The notes: a model not told the origin generated them from the letters alone. 64,000 nucleotides of DNA from Blastococcus colisei (GCF_006717095.1 NZ_VFQE01000002.1:372001-436000), one strand, 5' to 3'. Counted from the stretch's first letter, positions 1 through 8,724 are shown. Numbers and translations: made by a program.

Positions 1-190
1 AGATCGACCGGGCGAGCCGGCGGACGTCGGCGGCGACCACCTGGAGCGGCCGACGGCCGGGCGTCGGATACCGGGCCGTCCGGCGGCGCTCCGCCTTCCG
101 GCGCGCCCAGCGGAAGACGGGCCCCGTCCAGGCGATGAGGGCGGCGATCACGGCGACGGTGCCGCCGATCTGCAGCAGCGGGACGTGCAT
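1..190 (-). CDS. N-terminal part of an unidentified single-pass membrane protein (runs off the left edge)
   Basis: An open frame begins with ATG at 190 on the minus strand and runs without a stop to the window edge, giving 63 residues. A good ribosome binding site (AGGGAGGCGAG) lies directly in front of the ATG. Residues 5-20 (LLQIGGTVAVIAALIA) form one hydrophobic segment, followed by a strongly basic stretch (RWARRKAERRR), so the N-terminus is probably outside and the rest cytoplasmic. I do not recognise the family. The downstream part of the gene is outside the window, so the function cannot be judged. Confidence 0.6.
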   Translation of the reverse strand, partial: MHVPLLQIGGTVAVIAALIAWTGPVFRWARRKAERRRTARYPTPGRRPLQVVAADVRRLARSI

Positions 191-253
191 CTCGCCTCCC
201 TGGCCCGGAAAGGATGCCGGCGACGGTACTCCGCGCGCCGCCGTCGGACGCGG

Positions 254-1645
254 TCAGCCGCCCAGGGACTGCTGCCCCGGCACCTTCCCGGCTGCGGCCT
301 CCTCGGCGGCGCGCAGCCGCGCCGACGGGACCCGCGTGCCTGGGGCGCCGATGCGCATCCGCAGCCGGAGCGGGTTGGGCCCGCCCTCGAGCCGCACCCG
401 TCGTCCCCGCGCCAGCCAGGCGGCTGCGCCGATACCGGCGACCACGCACACCGCGCCGCCCAGGATGAGCCCCCAGGGCGCACCGAGGTGCTCGGAGATC
501 CAGCCGATCAGCGGTGCCCCCACGGGCGTGCCCCCCATGAAGCACATGAAGTACAGCGCCATCACGCGGCCGCGCATCTGCGGGTCGACGCCCAGCTGCA
601 CGAAGCTGTTGTTCGCGACGCTGAACACCAGGGCCGCGGCCCCCGTCGGCACCAGCAGGACGGCGAAGGAGACGTAGCCCGGCATCAGGCCCGCGATCAC
701 CGTGAGCAGCCCGAAGACGACGGCGGAGATCACCAGGAACCGCTGTCGCGGGCGGGTGCTGCGCCGGGTCGACAGCAGCGCACCGGTCAGCGAGCCGACG
801 GCGAAGGTGGTGGAGAGCAGCCCGAACGCCTCGGCGCCGAGCTCGAACTCCTCGCGGGCCATCAGAGCGATGGTCACCTGGTAGTTGAAGCCGAACGTCC
901 CGATGACGAAGGCGAGGCCCATGGCGAGCACGAGGTCGGGATGGGCCCAGGTGTAGCTCAGTCCCGCCCGCAACTGGCCCCTCGCCCGGGTCACCGGGGG
1001 GCTCGGCTGCAGCTCGGCTGCCCGCATGCCGGCCAGCGCGGCGATGGTGAACGCGAAGCTCGCGGCGTTGACGAAGAAGGCCGGCGCGGTGTCCCCGCCC
1101 GACCAGCCGATGAGCAGACCGGCCACCGCGGGCCCGATCAGGCGGGCGCCGTTGAAGATCGTCGAGTTCAGGCTCACCGCGTTGGCCAGCAGGGTCGGCC
1201 CGACCATCTCGGAGACGAACGCCTGCCGCACCGGCGCGTCGATCGCGGAGACCGCACCCAGCCCGCCGGCGAGCACGAAGACGTGCCACAGTGCCACCGC
1301 GTCGGTGGCCACCAGGATCGCGAGCACCAGGGCGAGTGCACCCATGAGCGCCTGGGTGACCAGGAGCACCCGGCGCTTGTCGTAGCGGTCGGCGAGGACG
1401 CCGCCGTACATGCTCAGCAGCAGGCTGGGGCCGAACTGCAGGGCGGTGATCAGCCCGAGGGCGATGCCGCTGTCGCCGGAGAGCTGCAGGACCAGCCAGT
1501 CCTGGCCGATGCGCTGCATCCACGTGCCGGTGAGGCTGACCAGGTTGGCCGAGGCGTAGATGCGGAAGTTCCGGACGCGCAGCGCACGGAAGGAGCCCGT
1601 CCCCGCGTCCGACGGGGTCGACCGATCAGCGCTCGTGCGGGTCAC
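254..1645 (-). CDS. MFS transporter, EntS/MFS_3-like exporter
   Basis: A 463-residue integral membrane protein of the major facilitator superfamily, expected to export small molecules by proton antiport across the cytoplasmic membrane. The N-terminus carries the MFS_3 signature RNFRIYASANLVSLTGTWMQ, followed by the motif-A loop GGVLADRYDKRR between the second and third membrane segments. About twelve hydrophobic segments are spread over residues 18-415, then a basic cytoplasmic tail of about 45 residues. The start is the GTG at 1645, which overlaps the stop of the marR-like gene in a GTGA junction, so the two are translationally coupled. An upstream ATG at 1735 is possible but would lie deep in the regulator. 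The paired MarR regulator suggests drug or aromatic-compound efflux. The substrate is unknown. Confidence 0.85.
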   Translation of the reverse strand: MTRTSADRSTPSDAGTGSFRALRVRNFRIYASANLVSLTGTWMQRIGQDWLVLQLSGDSGIALGLITALQFGPSLLLSMYGGVLADRYDKRRVLLVTQALMGALALVLAILVATDAVALWHVFVLAGGLGAVSAIDAPVRQAFVSEMVGPTLLANAVSLNSTIFNGARLIGPAVAGLLIGWSGGDTAPAFFVNAASFAFTIAALAGMRAAELQPSPPVTRARGQLRAGLSYTWAHPDLVLAMGLAFVIGTFGFNYQVTIALMAREEFELGAEAFGLLSTTFAVGSLTGALLSTRRSTRPRQRFLVISAVVFGLLTVIAGLMPGYVSFAVLLVPTGAAALVFSVANNSFVQLGVDPQMRGRVMALYFMCFMGGTPVGAPLIGWISEHLGAPWGLILGGAVCVVAGIGAAAWLARGRRVRLEGGPNPLRLRMRIGAPGTRVPSARLRAAEEAAAGKVPGQQSLGG

Positions 1646-2076
1646 CCACCGGCGAGCTTCTCCATGATCGCCGCGGCTTCGCGGAGCACCGTCCGCTCCT
1701 CCGGGGTCAATTCCTGCAGCCGTCCGGACAGCCACGCCTCCCGGGCACGCGCCTCCTCGTTGAGCAGGTCGTCCGCCGCCGGCGTCAGGCCGATGATGAC
1801 CTGCCGGCCGTCGGTGGGGTGCGGCGTGCGGGTGACCAGCCCCATGCCCTCGAGCGCGACGACGACGCGGGTCATCGACGGCGGCTGCACCCGCTCCTGC
1901 CCGGCCAGCTCTCCCGGGCTCATCGGGCCGATGCGCTTGAGCGTGGACAGGGCCGCCAGGTGGGTGAGCGTGACCGAGCTGTCCACCCGCTGGTTGCGCA
2001 GCCGCCGCGAGAAGCGCATCACGGCCAGCCGGAGGTCGTGAGCCAGCCCCGCGGTGTCCAGCGTCGTACGACTCAC
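1642..2076 (-). CDS. MarR family transcriptional regulator
   Basis: A 144-residue winged-helix repressor of the MarR family, normally a dimer that releases DNA when it binds a small lipophilic ligand. The helix-turn-helix region SPGELAGQERVQPPSMTRVV and the wing with the conserved DGR (HPTDGRQVIIGL) are both present, flanked by the helical dimerisation ends. It is the first gene of a two-gene unit with the MFS exporter, whose GTG start overlaps its TGA stop. The likely role is local control of that exporter in response to its substrate. The GTG start sits 7 nt after a TAGGCT box, so the mRNA may be leaderless. Confidence 0.9.
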   Translation of the reverse strand: MSRTTLDTAGLAHDLRLAVMRFSRRLRNQRVDSSVTLTHLAALSTLKRIGPMSPGELAGQERVQPPSMTRVVVALEGMGLVTRTPHPTDGRQVIIGLTPAADDLLNEEARAREAWLSGRLQELTPEERTVLREAAAIMEKLAGG

Positions 2077-2083
2077 GATCCCC

Positions 2084-2089
2084 AGCCTA
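2084..2089 (-). promoter_or_regulatory. -10 box of a probable leaderless marR promoter
   Basis: TAGGCT on the minus strand, with 7 nt (GGGGATC) between it and the GTG of the marR-like gene. No ribosome binding site is present. The spacing fits leaderless actinobacterial transcripts, where the start codon is the transcription start. Confidence 0.5.
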
Positions 2090-2121
2090 GTCCGGGATGC
2101 TTAGCCGGCCTCAGCAGCCGC

Positions 2122-3681
2122 TCACAGCAGTTGCTGCAGCGGCTCGAGGGCGAAGTACACGAGGAACATCACCGCGATGACCCACATCAGCGGATGCACG
2201 TCCGTGCGCCGGCCGACCGCGAGGCGCAGCAGCACGAAGCTGATGACGCCGGCGCCGATGCCGTTGGTGATCGAGAAGGTGAACGGCATCAGCGCGATCG
2301 TGAAGAACGCCGGGATCACCAGCGACATGTCGTCCCAGGTCAGATACCTGATCTGGCTGATCATCAGCGCGCCGACGATGACCAGCGCCGGGGCGGCCGC
2401 CTCCGACGGCACCACGGCCACCAGCGGGGTGAAGAACACGGCCACCAGGAACAGCAGGCCGGTGACGATGCTGGCCAGGCCGGTCCGGGCGCCGTCGGCC
2501 ACACCGGCGGTGCTCTCGATGTAGGTCGTGTTCGACGAGACGCTGCCCGCGCCGCCCGCGGCGGCGGCCAGCGAGTCGACCAGCAGGACCGGCTGGGACT
2601 TCGGCAGGTTGCGCTTCTCGTTGAGCAGTTCACCTTCGGCGCCGACGGCGGTGACGGTGCCGACGGTGTCGAAGAAGTCCGCGATCATGATGGAGAAGAC
2701 GATGAGCAGGGCGGCGAGGACGCCGATCCGCTCGAACGCGCCGAAGAGCGAGAAGTTGCCGAGCAGCGAGAAGTCAGGGGTGCCGACGACGTCGTCGGGC
2801 AGCGCGGGCACCTGCAGCGCCCAGCCGCGGTCGTTCACCGCTCCGTCGGCCCCGAAGCGCGGACCGACCTCGGCGATCGCCTCGATGACGATCGCGATGA
2901 GCGTCGTGACCACGATGCCGATGAGCAACGCGCCCTTCACGCGGCGGACCACCAGCACGCTCATGAGGAGCAGGCCGACGACGAAGACCAGCATCGGCCA
3001 GCCGGCGAGCTGGCCGCCGACGCCGAAGCTGATCAGCGGGTTCCCCGGCCTGATGATCCCGGCGTCGACCAGCCCGATGATGGTCAGGAAGAAGCCGATG
3101 CCCACCGCGATCGCGGTCTTCAGCTGTGCCGGGATCGCCTCGAAGACGGCCTTCCGGAAGCCGGTGAGCACCAGCACCGTGATGAGCAGGCCCTCCAGCA
3201 CGACCAGGCCCATGATCTCCGGCCAGGACAGCTGCGTGGCCGCGAAGACCGCGACGATCGCATTGATGCCCAGCCCGGTGGCCAGGGCGAAGGGGTACCG
3301 GCCGACGACCCCCATGAGGATGGTCAGGGCCCCGGCGAGCAGCGCGGTGACCGCGGCGATCGAGCCGAACGGGAGCACCGTGCCGTCGACGTCGGCCCCC
3401 GGCACGTCGCCGGGTCCCGCGATGCTGGTCAGGATGATCGGGTTGAGCACCACGATGTAGGCCATCGTGAAGAAGGTGGTCAGGCCACCGCGCAGCTCAC
3501 GGCTCATCGTCGAGCGCCGGGCGCTGATCTCGAAGTAGCGGTCGAGGCCGTTCTTCGGCCGCACGTGCGGCCCGTCGGTGCGGCGGTGTGCGCTCGGCGC
3601 GCCGGCCACCACGTCCGCGGGGGTGCCCTCGTCGGCACCCGCGTCGGCGGACCCCGTGGCGGGGCTGGACTTCTCGGGCAT
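2122..3681 (-). CDS. NCS2 purine permease, AzgA-like (adenine/guanine/hypoxanthine)
   Basis: A 519-residue polytopic transporter of the nucleobase-cation symporter 2 group, AzgA branch, which imports purine bases with protons. The AzgA hallmark GGLTTFFTMAYIVVLNPIIL follows a roughly 60-residue hydrophilic N-terminus, and the later segment GTVTAVGAEGELL and the stretch NTTYIESTAGVADGARTGLA match the conserved substrate-binding helices of this group. About twelve to fourteen hydrophobic helices follow. I chose the ATG at 3681 because it has a GGGGAG ribosome binding site; an upstream start at 3735 lacks one. The gene is single, convergent to nothing and divergent from DUF2530. The exact base preference cannot be read from the sequence. 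Confidence 0.88.
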   Translation of the reverse strand: MPEKSSPATGSADAGADEGTPADVVAGAPSAHRRTDGPHVRPKNGLDRYFEISARRSTMSRELRGGLTTFFTMAYIVVLNPIILTSIAGPGDVPGADVDGTVLPFGSIAAVTALLAGALTILMGVVGRYPFALATGLGINAIVAVFAATQLSWPEIMGLVVLEGLLITVLVLTGFRKAVFEAIPAQLKTAIAVGIGFFLTIIGLVDAGIIRPGNPLISFGVGGQLAGWPMLVFVVGLLLMSVLVVRRVKGALLIGIVVTTLIAIVIEAIAEVGPRFGADGAVNDRGWALQVPALPDDVVGTPDFSLLGNFSLFGAFERIGVLAALLIVFSIMIADFFDTVGTVTAVGAEGELLNEKRNLPKSQPVLLVDSLAAAAGGAGSVSSNTTYIESTAGVADGARTGLASIVTGLLFLVAVFFTPLVAVVPSEAAAPALVIVGALMISQIRYLTWDDMSLVIPAFFTIALMPFTFSITNGIGAGVISFVLLRLAVGRRTDVHPLMWVIAVMFLVYFALEPLQQLL

Positions 3682-3808
3682 GGGGACTCCCCGGAACGAC
3701 GGCTGCTGGCGACGAGCGGCGACAGCGTGCCACACGATCGTTGCGCCGGGATCACGCGCCGCCCCACCCGTCCCGAGGGGTTCTGCGATCGGAACGGGCG
3801 GTGCGTCC

Positions 3809-3814
3809 TAAGGT
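3809..3814 (+). promoter_or_regulatory. -10 box of a probable leaderless promoter for the DUF2530 gene
   Basis: TAAGGT followed by 6 nt (CGCACC) and the GTG at 3821. There is no Shine-Dalgarno sequence, which supports a leaderless transcript. Confidence 0.5.
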
Positions 3815-3820
3815 CGCACC

Positions 3821-4030
3821 GTGCCCGGACCGACCAAGCAGGCCCCGCCTCCGCTGAGGGTGGACACCGCCCGCGTCGTGCTCGTCGGCATCGCGCTCTG
3901 GGCGGTCGCGCTCGTCGTGCTGTTGCTCCTGGGTGACCGGGTCGACCGGATGTGGACCTGGACCTGTCTCGCGGCGATGGCCCTCGGGACGCTCGGCCTC
4001 TGGATCATGAAGCTGCAGGGCCAACGGTGA
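3821..4030 (+). CDS. DUF2530 small membrane protein
   Basis: A 69-residue protein with a short Pro-rich cytoplasmic start (PPPLRVDTARVV) and two hydrophobic helices at about residues 17-36 and 47-64, connected by a short charged loop (GDRVDRMW). Size and N-terminal motif match the actinobacterial DUF2530 family, whose function is unknown. It starts with GTG 6 nt behind a TAAGGT box. It is convergent with the DUF3027 gene and both appear to end at the hairpin at 4038-4100. Family assignment is from memory of the motif. Confidence 0.7.
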   Translation: MPGPTKQAPPPLRVDTARVVLVGIALWAVALVVLLLLGDRVDRMWTWTCLAAMALGTLGLWIMKLQGQR

Positions 4031-4037
4031 GCTGATG

Positions 4038-4100
4038 GAACGGCCCCCTTCCAGGGGCCCGCCCTGAGCATGCGAAGGGTGGGGAGGAAGGGGGTCCTTC
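4038..4100. terminator. Bidirectional hairpin between convergent genes
   Basis: Arms 4038-4052 and 4086-4100 pair at 13 of 15 positions (core CCCCCTTCC / GGAAGGGGG) around a 33-nt loop. It fills the gap between the convergent DUF2530 and DUF3027 genes, so it probably ends both transcripts. Confidence 0.6.
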
Positions 4101-4101
4101 T

Positions 4102-4896
4102 TCAGTCCGCCAGGACGTCGTAGGTCCCCGTGTCGTAGCGCGCGGTACGCACCACTTCGGTGGCCTCGTCGACGACGAGGGTCGCCTGGCTGTGCGCCCC
4201 GCAGCCGTAGTCGGCGGCGACCACGCGGCCGTCGGCGGGGGCATAGGCGTTGCCGCAGGCGCCGACCATCCGGCGCAGCGAACCGGCCAGCGGCAGGTAG
4301 AAGCCGCACGTCGTGCACGGGCCGGGAGCCTGGCGCGCCATCGGGGACGACGGGCCGAACTCACCGGCCACCCAGCGCCCGACCGCCTCGCTGCGGCCCT
4401 CGGCGGACATGACCCGTTCGCGGCCCAGCCCCAGCTCCTCGGCGACGACCCGGCCCTCCGGGTCCTCGGCCGAGTCGTCGTCGACCAGGTAGGCCGGCAC
4501 CAGGCGCGGGTCGTCCTCGGTCGACGGCAGCACGTCACCGACGGAGAGGTCGCCCGGGCGCAGCCGCTCCTGCCACGGCACCCAGGCGGGGGCGAGCAGC
4601 GCCGAGTCGCCGGGGAGCAGCACGACCTCGTCGACGGTCACCGCGTCCTCGCCCGGGATCAGGGCGACGGTGACCGCCCAGTGCCAGCCGACGTAGCCGG
4701 GGAGCCGGCTGGCGAACGTGTGGGTCAGGACCTCGCCGAGGGCGTCGGCCGGCACCTCGTCGGTCGCGGGGCTCACCGGCTCGGGCGTCGCCCCCAGGTG
4801 GTCGCCGACCAGGGCGGCGTCACCGGCGGTCTCGACGGCGGCGGCGCGGGCCTGCTCGACCGCGGCGGCCAGGACATCGGCTGGGGACTGGGTCAC
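4102..4896 (-). CDS. DUF3027 domain protein
   Basis: A 264-residue protein of the actinobacterial DUF3027 family. It opens with the family motif AAAVEQARAAAVE and continues with a conserved core (LPGYVGWHWAVTVA, DEVVLLPG, PAWVPWQERLRPGDL). The C-terminal part holds a cysteine cluster (CTTCGFYLPL, GACGNAYAP, GCGAHSQ) that could bind zinc. No signal peptide or membrane segment is visible, so it is probably cytoplasmic. The function is not established. I chose GTG at 4896 because homologues begin close to the AAVEQAR motif; an ATG at 4938 is a weaker alternative. It is divergent from the next MFS gene. Confidence 0.8.
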   Translation of the reverse strand: MTQSPADVLAAAVEQARAAAVETAGDAALVGDHLGATPEPVSPATDEVPADALGEVLTHTFASRLPGYVGWHWAVTVALIPGEDAVTVDEVVLLPGDSALLAPAWVPWQERLRPGDLSVGDVLPSTEDDPRLVPAYLVDDDSAEDPEGRVVAEELGLGRERVMSAEGRSEAVGRWVAGEFGPSSPMARQAPGPCTTCGFYLPLAGSLRRMVGACGNAYAPADGRVVAADYGCGAHSQATLVVDEATEVVRTARYDTGTYDVLAD

Positions 4897-4967
4897 CGGC
4901 CCATTGTCCCTGACGCGTCCACCTCCGCGGAGGACCACCCGAACTGTTGGTGCGGCACGATGGGGGC

Positions 4968-6503
4968 GTGTCCGCGTCTCGTCGTCCGCCCGGTGCCGGC
5001 CGGCGCCTGCGCAGGAGCGGTCGCACCGGTCCGGACCGGATGGACACCACTCCCCTCGACGTGCCCTCCCGGCCGATGCCCTCGGCGGGCGGGTTCCCGG
5101 CGGAGGACGATCGCCCTCCGCCGGCGCTGCCGGGCGGCGGCGCCGGCCCGGCGAAGCTGACGGTGACCCGCGTGGCCGCCGCCCGGTCCCGCGAGCTCAC
5201 GACCGCGGCGGCGCGCCGGGTCCGCGCCGCCAGCCGGGCCGACGGCGCCGGGGAGAGCGGCCTGACCCAGCTGCTCTGGGTCAACGCCCTGCACATGGCC
5301 GGCGACGCGATGATCGCCGTCTCCCTCGCCGGAACCCTGTTCTTCGCCGCCACGACCGACGCCCAGCGCGGCAACGTGGCCCTCTACCTGCTGGTGACGA
5401 TGGCTCCGTTCGCGGTCCTCGCCCCGGTCATCGGTCCGTTGCTGGACCGGCTGCAGCGGGGCCGGCGGTGGGCGATGGCGGGCAGCCATCTGGGGCGGGC
5501 CGTGCTCGCGCTGGTGATGATGCGGCACTTCGACGACTTCTGGCTCTATCCGGCGGCCCTCGGCGTCCTGGTGCTCTCCAAGGCCCACAACGTCCTGCGG
5601 GCCGCCGTCGTCCCCCGGATGATGCCCGCGGCCATGTCGCTGACCTCGGCCAACGCCCGGCTCTCGGTGTTCGGGCTGGCGACGGCGGGCGTCGCCGGCG
5701 CGATCGCCGCCGGGATCGCCTCGGTGCTCGGGTTCGACTGGGAGCTGGGCGCGACGGCGATCGTCTTCGCCGTCGCCGGCGTGCTGGCTGTCCGGCTCCC
5801 CCCGCACGTCGACGTGCCGACCGGAGAGTTCGCCGCCGACGTCCTCACCACCGCGGAGATCCCGGTGGGCAACGGGCGGCGCCGGGTCAGCCCGCACGTG
5901 GTCCTGGCGCTGCGGGCCAACGCGGCGCTGCGCGGGCTCGGAGGCTTCCTCACGATCTTCAGCGCCTTCCTGGTGCAGGCCACCTTCGACGACGGGTGGG
6001 CGGCGACCCTGGCCCTGGGGGCCATCGCGGCCGCCGCGGGGTTGGGCAGCTTCACGGGCACGGCGATCGGCTCGCGCATGCACACCGCCGCACCGGACCG
6101 CCTCGTGCTGATCTCGGCCGCGTCGGCCGCGGCGATCACCCTGCTGGCCGCGATCTTCTACAGCTTCGCGATGGCCGCCGTCGTCGCGGGGGTCGCCGCG
6201 GTGACCAACGCGCTGGGCAAGGTGTCCCTCGACGCGATCATCCAGCGCGAGGTGCCCGACAGCCTCCGCGCCTCGGCGTTCGCCCGCTCGGAGACGTGGC
6301 TGCAGATGTCCTGGGTGGTCGGCGGCGGGCTGGGGATCGCGCTGCCGCCCACCGGCTGGCTCGGGTTCACCGTGGCCGCCGCGCTGCTGGGGCTGGCGGT
6401 CGGGCTGGTCCTGTGGAGCCTGTACCGCGGGAGCCGGCCGGTCCGTCCGGCAGGGGTCTCCCCCGATGCGCCGACGACGCCCGTGGGACGCTCGTGGTCG
6501 TGA
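4968..6503 (+). CDS. MFS transporter
   Basis: A roughly 511-residue major facilitator protein with a long Pro/Arg-rich cytoplasmic N-terminus (about 85 residues) before the first helix (LLWVNALHMAGDAMIAVSLA). About twelve hydrophobic segments follow, with a motif-A-like loop after helix 2 (GPLLDRLQRGRRWAMAG). The substrate is unknown. The start is uncertain: GTG at 4968 lies 6 nt behind CACGAT, while GTG at 4947 and ATG at 5040 are also in frame. The stop overlaps the start of the downstream lipoprotein (GTGA), so the two are coupled and may function together at the envelope. Confidence 0.8.
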   Translation: MSASRRPPGAGRRLRRSGRTGPDRMDTTPLDVPSRPMPSAGGFPAEDDRPPPALPGGGAGPAKLTVTRVAAARSRELTTAAARRVRAASRADGAGESGLTQLLWVNALHMAGDAMIAVSLAGTLFFAATTDAQRGNVALYLLVTMAPFAVLAPVIGPLLDRLQRGRRWAMAGSHLGRAVLALVMMRHFDDFWLYPAALGVLVLSKAHNVLRAAVVPRMMPAAMSLTSANARLSVFGLATAGVAGAIAAGIASVLGFDWELGATAIVFAVAGVLAVRLPPHVDVPTGEFAADVLTTAEIPVGNGRRRVSPHVVLALRANAALRGLGGFLTIFSAFLVQATFDDGWAATLALGAIAAAAGLGSFTGTAIGSRMHTAAPDRLVLISAASAAAITLLAAIFYSFAMAAVVAGVAAVTNALGKVSLDAIIQREVPDSLRASAFARSETWLQMSWVVGGGLGIALPPTGWLGFTVAAALLGLAVGLVLWSLYRGSRPVRPAGVSPDAPTTPVGRSWS

Positions 6504-6973
6504 GCAGGGGCGTGCACGGGTTTCTGTCCGCCGTGCTCCTGCTCGTCCTGGCCGGCTGCGGGGCCGAGCCTGCCGGGCCGCCGGACGTCGAGGTCGAGGT
6601 CGGCGCCCAGCAGCTGACCATCCGGCCCGTCCAGTACTGCCTGGACGGCGAGGGGCAGCGCTACGACACCGCGGCGCCGATCCTCGAGGTCTCCCCCGGC
6701 GCCACCATCAGCCTGGCGGTGCCCGACGCGGTGGCCGAGCAGGGCTGGAGCGTGCAGGTCTTCGACGACCAGCTCGAGGAGCTCCTCGGCGAGGTCGACG
6801 TGCCGGCCGGCGAGCGCGTCTTCGAGGAGATCGGCACCGACGACGTCGTCCCCCCGGCCTTCTACCTCGTGGTCGTGGAGGACAAGGGCGGGACCTGCGG
6901 CGAGTTCTCCGGCGCCTGGCCGGTCGGCTTCATCCGCGCCGGCGGCGACCTCGGCGAGACGTCCAGTCCCTAG
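6500..6973 (+). CDS. Lipoprotein, DUF2771-like
   Basis: A 157-residue lipoprotein. The signal peptide (residues 1-19) ends in the lipobox LAGC with the lipid-carrying cysteine at residue 20, so the mature protein is anchored on the outer face of the membrane. The mature part is acidic, beta-rich looking, and holds two further cysteines (QYCLDGE and GTCGEF) that could form a disulfide. The arrangement resembles actinobacterial DUF2771 lipoproteins, but the match is only moderate. The GTG start overlaps the TGA of the MFS gene by 4 nt, so co-translation is likely. The last codons overlap the stop of the convergent cold-shock gene. Confidence 0.75.
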   Translation: MSRGVHGFLSAVLLLVLAGCGAEPAGPPDVEVEVGAQQLTIRPVQYCLDGEGQRYDTAAPILEVSPGATISLAVPDAVAEQGWSVQVFDDQLEELLGEVDVPAGERVFEEIGTDDVVPPAFYLVVVEDKGGTCGEFSGAWPVGFIRAGGDLGETSSP

Positions 6974-7365
6974 CCCTCCAGGTCGGCGGCCACCGCGCGC
7001 AGCACCGAGGCGACCTTCCGCGACTCGGCGCGGTCGGGGTGCCGGCCGTGGCGCAGCCCCTCGCCGACGTCGTCGAGCAGCTTGATCAGGTCCTCGATGA
7101 TCGGCACCAGCTCGTCGGGCTTCTTCCGGGTCTTCGCGGCGGCGGTGGCGGCCACCGAGGGCAGCGGGTCCAGGATGCGCACCTGGAGCGCCTGGTCACC
7201 GCGTCGTCCGGCGACGATGCCGAACTCCACCCGCTGGCCCGGCTTGAGCTCCGCCGTCCCGGCCGGGAGGGCGTCCTTGTGCACGAAGACGTCGGGGCCG
7301 TCCTCGCGCGCGAGGAAGCCGAAACCCTTCTCCGGGTTGAACCACTTGACCTTGCCGGTGGGCAC
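6970..7365 (-). CDS. Cold-shock domain protein with C-terminal extension
   Basis: A 131-residue protein. Residues 2-67 are a cold-shock domain with both RNA-binding motifs, [14 protein letters not shown] (RNP1 type) and DVFVHKDAL (RNP2 type). Ordinary CspA proteins stop near residue 67; here a 60-residue charged, helical extension follows ([17 protein letters not shown]). This longer form is common in actinobacteria and probably binds single-stranded nucleic acid or RNA. The GTG start has GAGGGA in front. It is convergent with the DUF2771-like lipoprotein and the two stop codons overlap. Confidence 0.88.
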   Translation of the reverse strand: MPTGKVKWFNPEKGFGFLAREDGPDVFVHKDALPAGTAELKPGQRVEFGIVAGRRGDQALQVRILDPLPSVAATAAAKTRKKPDELVPIIEDLIKLLDDVGEGLRHGRHPDRAESRKVASVLRAVAADLEG

Positions 7366-7494
7366 GTTGGATCCCTCGTCCTGCTCGCTTCCGGTCCGGC
7401 ACGCAGGCCGGGGGGTGACGGCGGCGCGAGGCCGCTCGCCGACAGGTTAGCCGTCCCACCTCCGGCCCGGACCTGGTATTCCACGCCCGGGCCC

Positions 7495-7500
7495 TAGCCT
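7495..7500 (+). promoter_or_regulatory. -10 box of a probable leaderless promoter for the DUF202 pair
   Basis: TAGCCT followed by 6 nt (GATCCG) and the GTG at 7507. No ribosome binding site is visible. Confidence 0.5.
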
Positions 7501-7506
7501 GATCCG

Positions 7507-7866
7507 GTGCGCCCGCCCCTCGACCCCAGCGCCCACCCCGACTACCGGTTCACCCTGGCCAACGAGCGCACGTTGCTGGCCTGGCTGCGCACCGGGTTGG
7601 CGCTGGTCGCCGGTGGGGTCGCCGTGGCGACCTACGCCCCCGACCTCGGGGTCCGCTGGGGCAGTGCGGCGGTGGCGCTGGGGCTGGTCCTCATCGGGCT
7701 CGGCACCGCCCTCGCGGGCTACCGGCGCTGGCGGGCCAACGAGGCAGCCATCACCGCCGGCCGGCCGTTGCCGTCGAGCTGGCTGATGCCGGCGGTGGCC
7801 GCCGCGGTCGCCGCCGTCATCGTCGTGGTGGCCGTCCTGGTCGGGGTCGAGGTGATGGGCCGGTGA
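7507..7866 (+). CDS. DUF202 (YidH-like) membrane protein
   Basis: A 119-residue inner membrane protein of the DUF202/YidH family. The family signature LANERTLLAWLRTGLAL is complete at residues 18-34, and three hydrophobic helices follow at about 32-48, 54-75 and 95-117. The function of the family is not established. It is the first of two DUF202 genes; its TGA overlaps the GTG of the second one, so they are coupled and probably form a complex. The GTG start lies 6 nt after TAGCCT. Confidence 0.85.
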   Translation: MRPPLDPSAHPDYRFTLANERTLLAWLRTGLALVAGGVAVATYAPDLGVRWGSAAVALGLVLIGLGTALAGYRRWRANEAAITAGRPLPSSWLMPAVAAAVAAVIVVVAVLVGVEVMGR

Positions 7867-8171
7867 GCTCGCCGGTGGAGACCCAGCCGGAACGGACGGC
7901 GCTGGCCTGGCAGCGCACCGGGCTCGGTGTCCTGGCCGTGGCCGCGCTGATCGCCCACGGGGCGGTGCGGGAGAGCCGGCCGGCGGCGCTGATCGCCGCG
8001 GGGATCGCTGCCCTGCTCGGGCTCGGTGTCCTGGGCGGCCTCGGGCCTCTCCGCTACCGCCGGCTGGTGGCCGGGCCGCGGACCGCCGTCCCGGGCCTGG
8101 TGCGCACGGCCACCGGCGCCACCGTGCTGGTCGCGGTAGTCGCGGCCGTCGTGGTCGTCACGCAGCGCTGA
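7863..8171 (+). CDS. Second DUF202 membrane protein
   Basis: A 102-residue membrane protein with the shortened DUF202 motif ERTALAWQRTGLGVL near the N-terminus and three hydrophobic segments. It starts with GTG inside the stop of the preceding DUF202 gene. Such tandem DUF202 pairs, one with the full LANERTLLAWLRT motif and one with ERTxLAWQRT, are common in actinobacteria. The 3' end overlaps the convergent nucleotidyltransferase gene by 14 bp. Confidence 0.8.
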   Translation: MSSPVETQPERTALAWQRTGLGVLAVAALIAHGAVRESRPAALIAAGIAALLGLGVLGGLGPLRYRRLVAGPRTAVPGLVRTATGATVLVAVVAAVVVVTQR

Positions 8172-8724
8172 CCTTCGGCACCACGCCGAGCCGGTCGAGC
8201 AGCTGCAGGAACACGACCGCGAAGTCGTTGTCGGCGACGGCCTCCTCGACGGCCGCCCAGTCGACCTGCTCGCGCAGCGCGCGAGCGACCGGGAGCATCC
8301 GGGCGAAGTCGCAGTAGTGCTCGTCCAGCGTCATGAGCTTGGTGACGACGATGTCGGTCGCCGTCAGCACCGGCATGTGCACCGAGAGAACCGGGAGCAC
8401 CTCCGCGCGCTCGATGAGGTCGGTCTCCACGGGCCGCCCGCAGGTACGCCACAGGACGTCGACGAACGAGCCCCCGCTCACGACCTTGGTCAGCCAGTCC
8501 TCGGGCGGGTCCTGGACCTGCAGGCCGGCATCGGCCAGCACCTTCGCCGCCCGGTCCGCCTCCGCCTCCGGCACCAGGAAGTCGGCGTCGTGGTCGGGTT
8601 CGGGCGCGCCGCGCATCCACGCGGCGTAGCCGCCGCAGAGGGCGAAGGGCACGTCGCCCTGCTTGAGCGCGACGGCGGTCCGCTTCAGGAGGTCGCGGAT
8701 CTCGTCCCGTTCCGATGGCTGCAC
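8158..8724 (-). CDS. Nucleotidyltransferase-fold protein
   Basis: A protein of about 188 residues with a minimal nucleotidyltransferase fold: the FALCGGYAAWMRG segment corresponds to the GG/S motif and PDHDADFLV supplies the acidic pair. The third acidic position is likely FVDVLW. The C-terminal half is helical. Family members act as nucleotidyltransferases of unknown substrate or as orphan antitoxin-like proteins; no kinase or HEPN partner is adjacent here. I chose GTG at 8724; GTG at 8757 is an alternative that adds 11 residues. It is divergent from the endonuclease/phosphatase gene. Confidence 0.65.
   Translation of the reverse strand: MQPSERDEIRDLLKRTAVALKQGDVPFALCGGYAAWMRGAPEPDHDADFLVPEAEADRAAKVLADAGLQVQDPPEDWLTKVVSGGSFVDVLWRTCGRPVETDLIERAEVLPVLSVHMPVLTATDIVVTKLMTLDEHYCDFARMLPVARALREQVDWAAVEEAVADNDFAVVFLQLLDRLGVVPKVSAA

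Noticed and set aside
185..2041. Long plus-strand frame (618 codons) over the MFS and MarR genes
   Set aside because: It lies antisense to two well-recognised genes, has Arg/Gly/Pro-rich composition without motifs and no ribosome binding site. Such mirror frames are normal at this GC content.
1819..3936. Plus-strand frame of 705 codons opposite the AzgA-type permease
   Set aside because: Composition is biased (Asp, Arg, His, Gln) and the permease on the other strand has complete family motifs.
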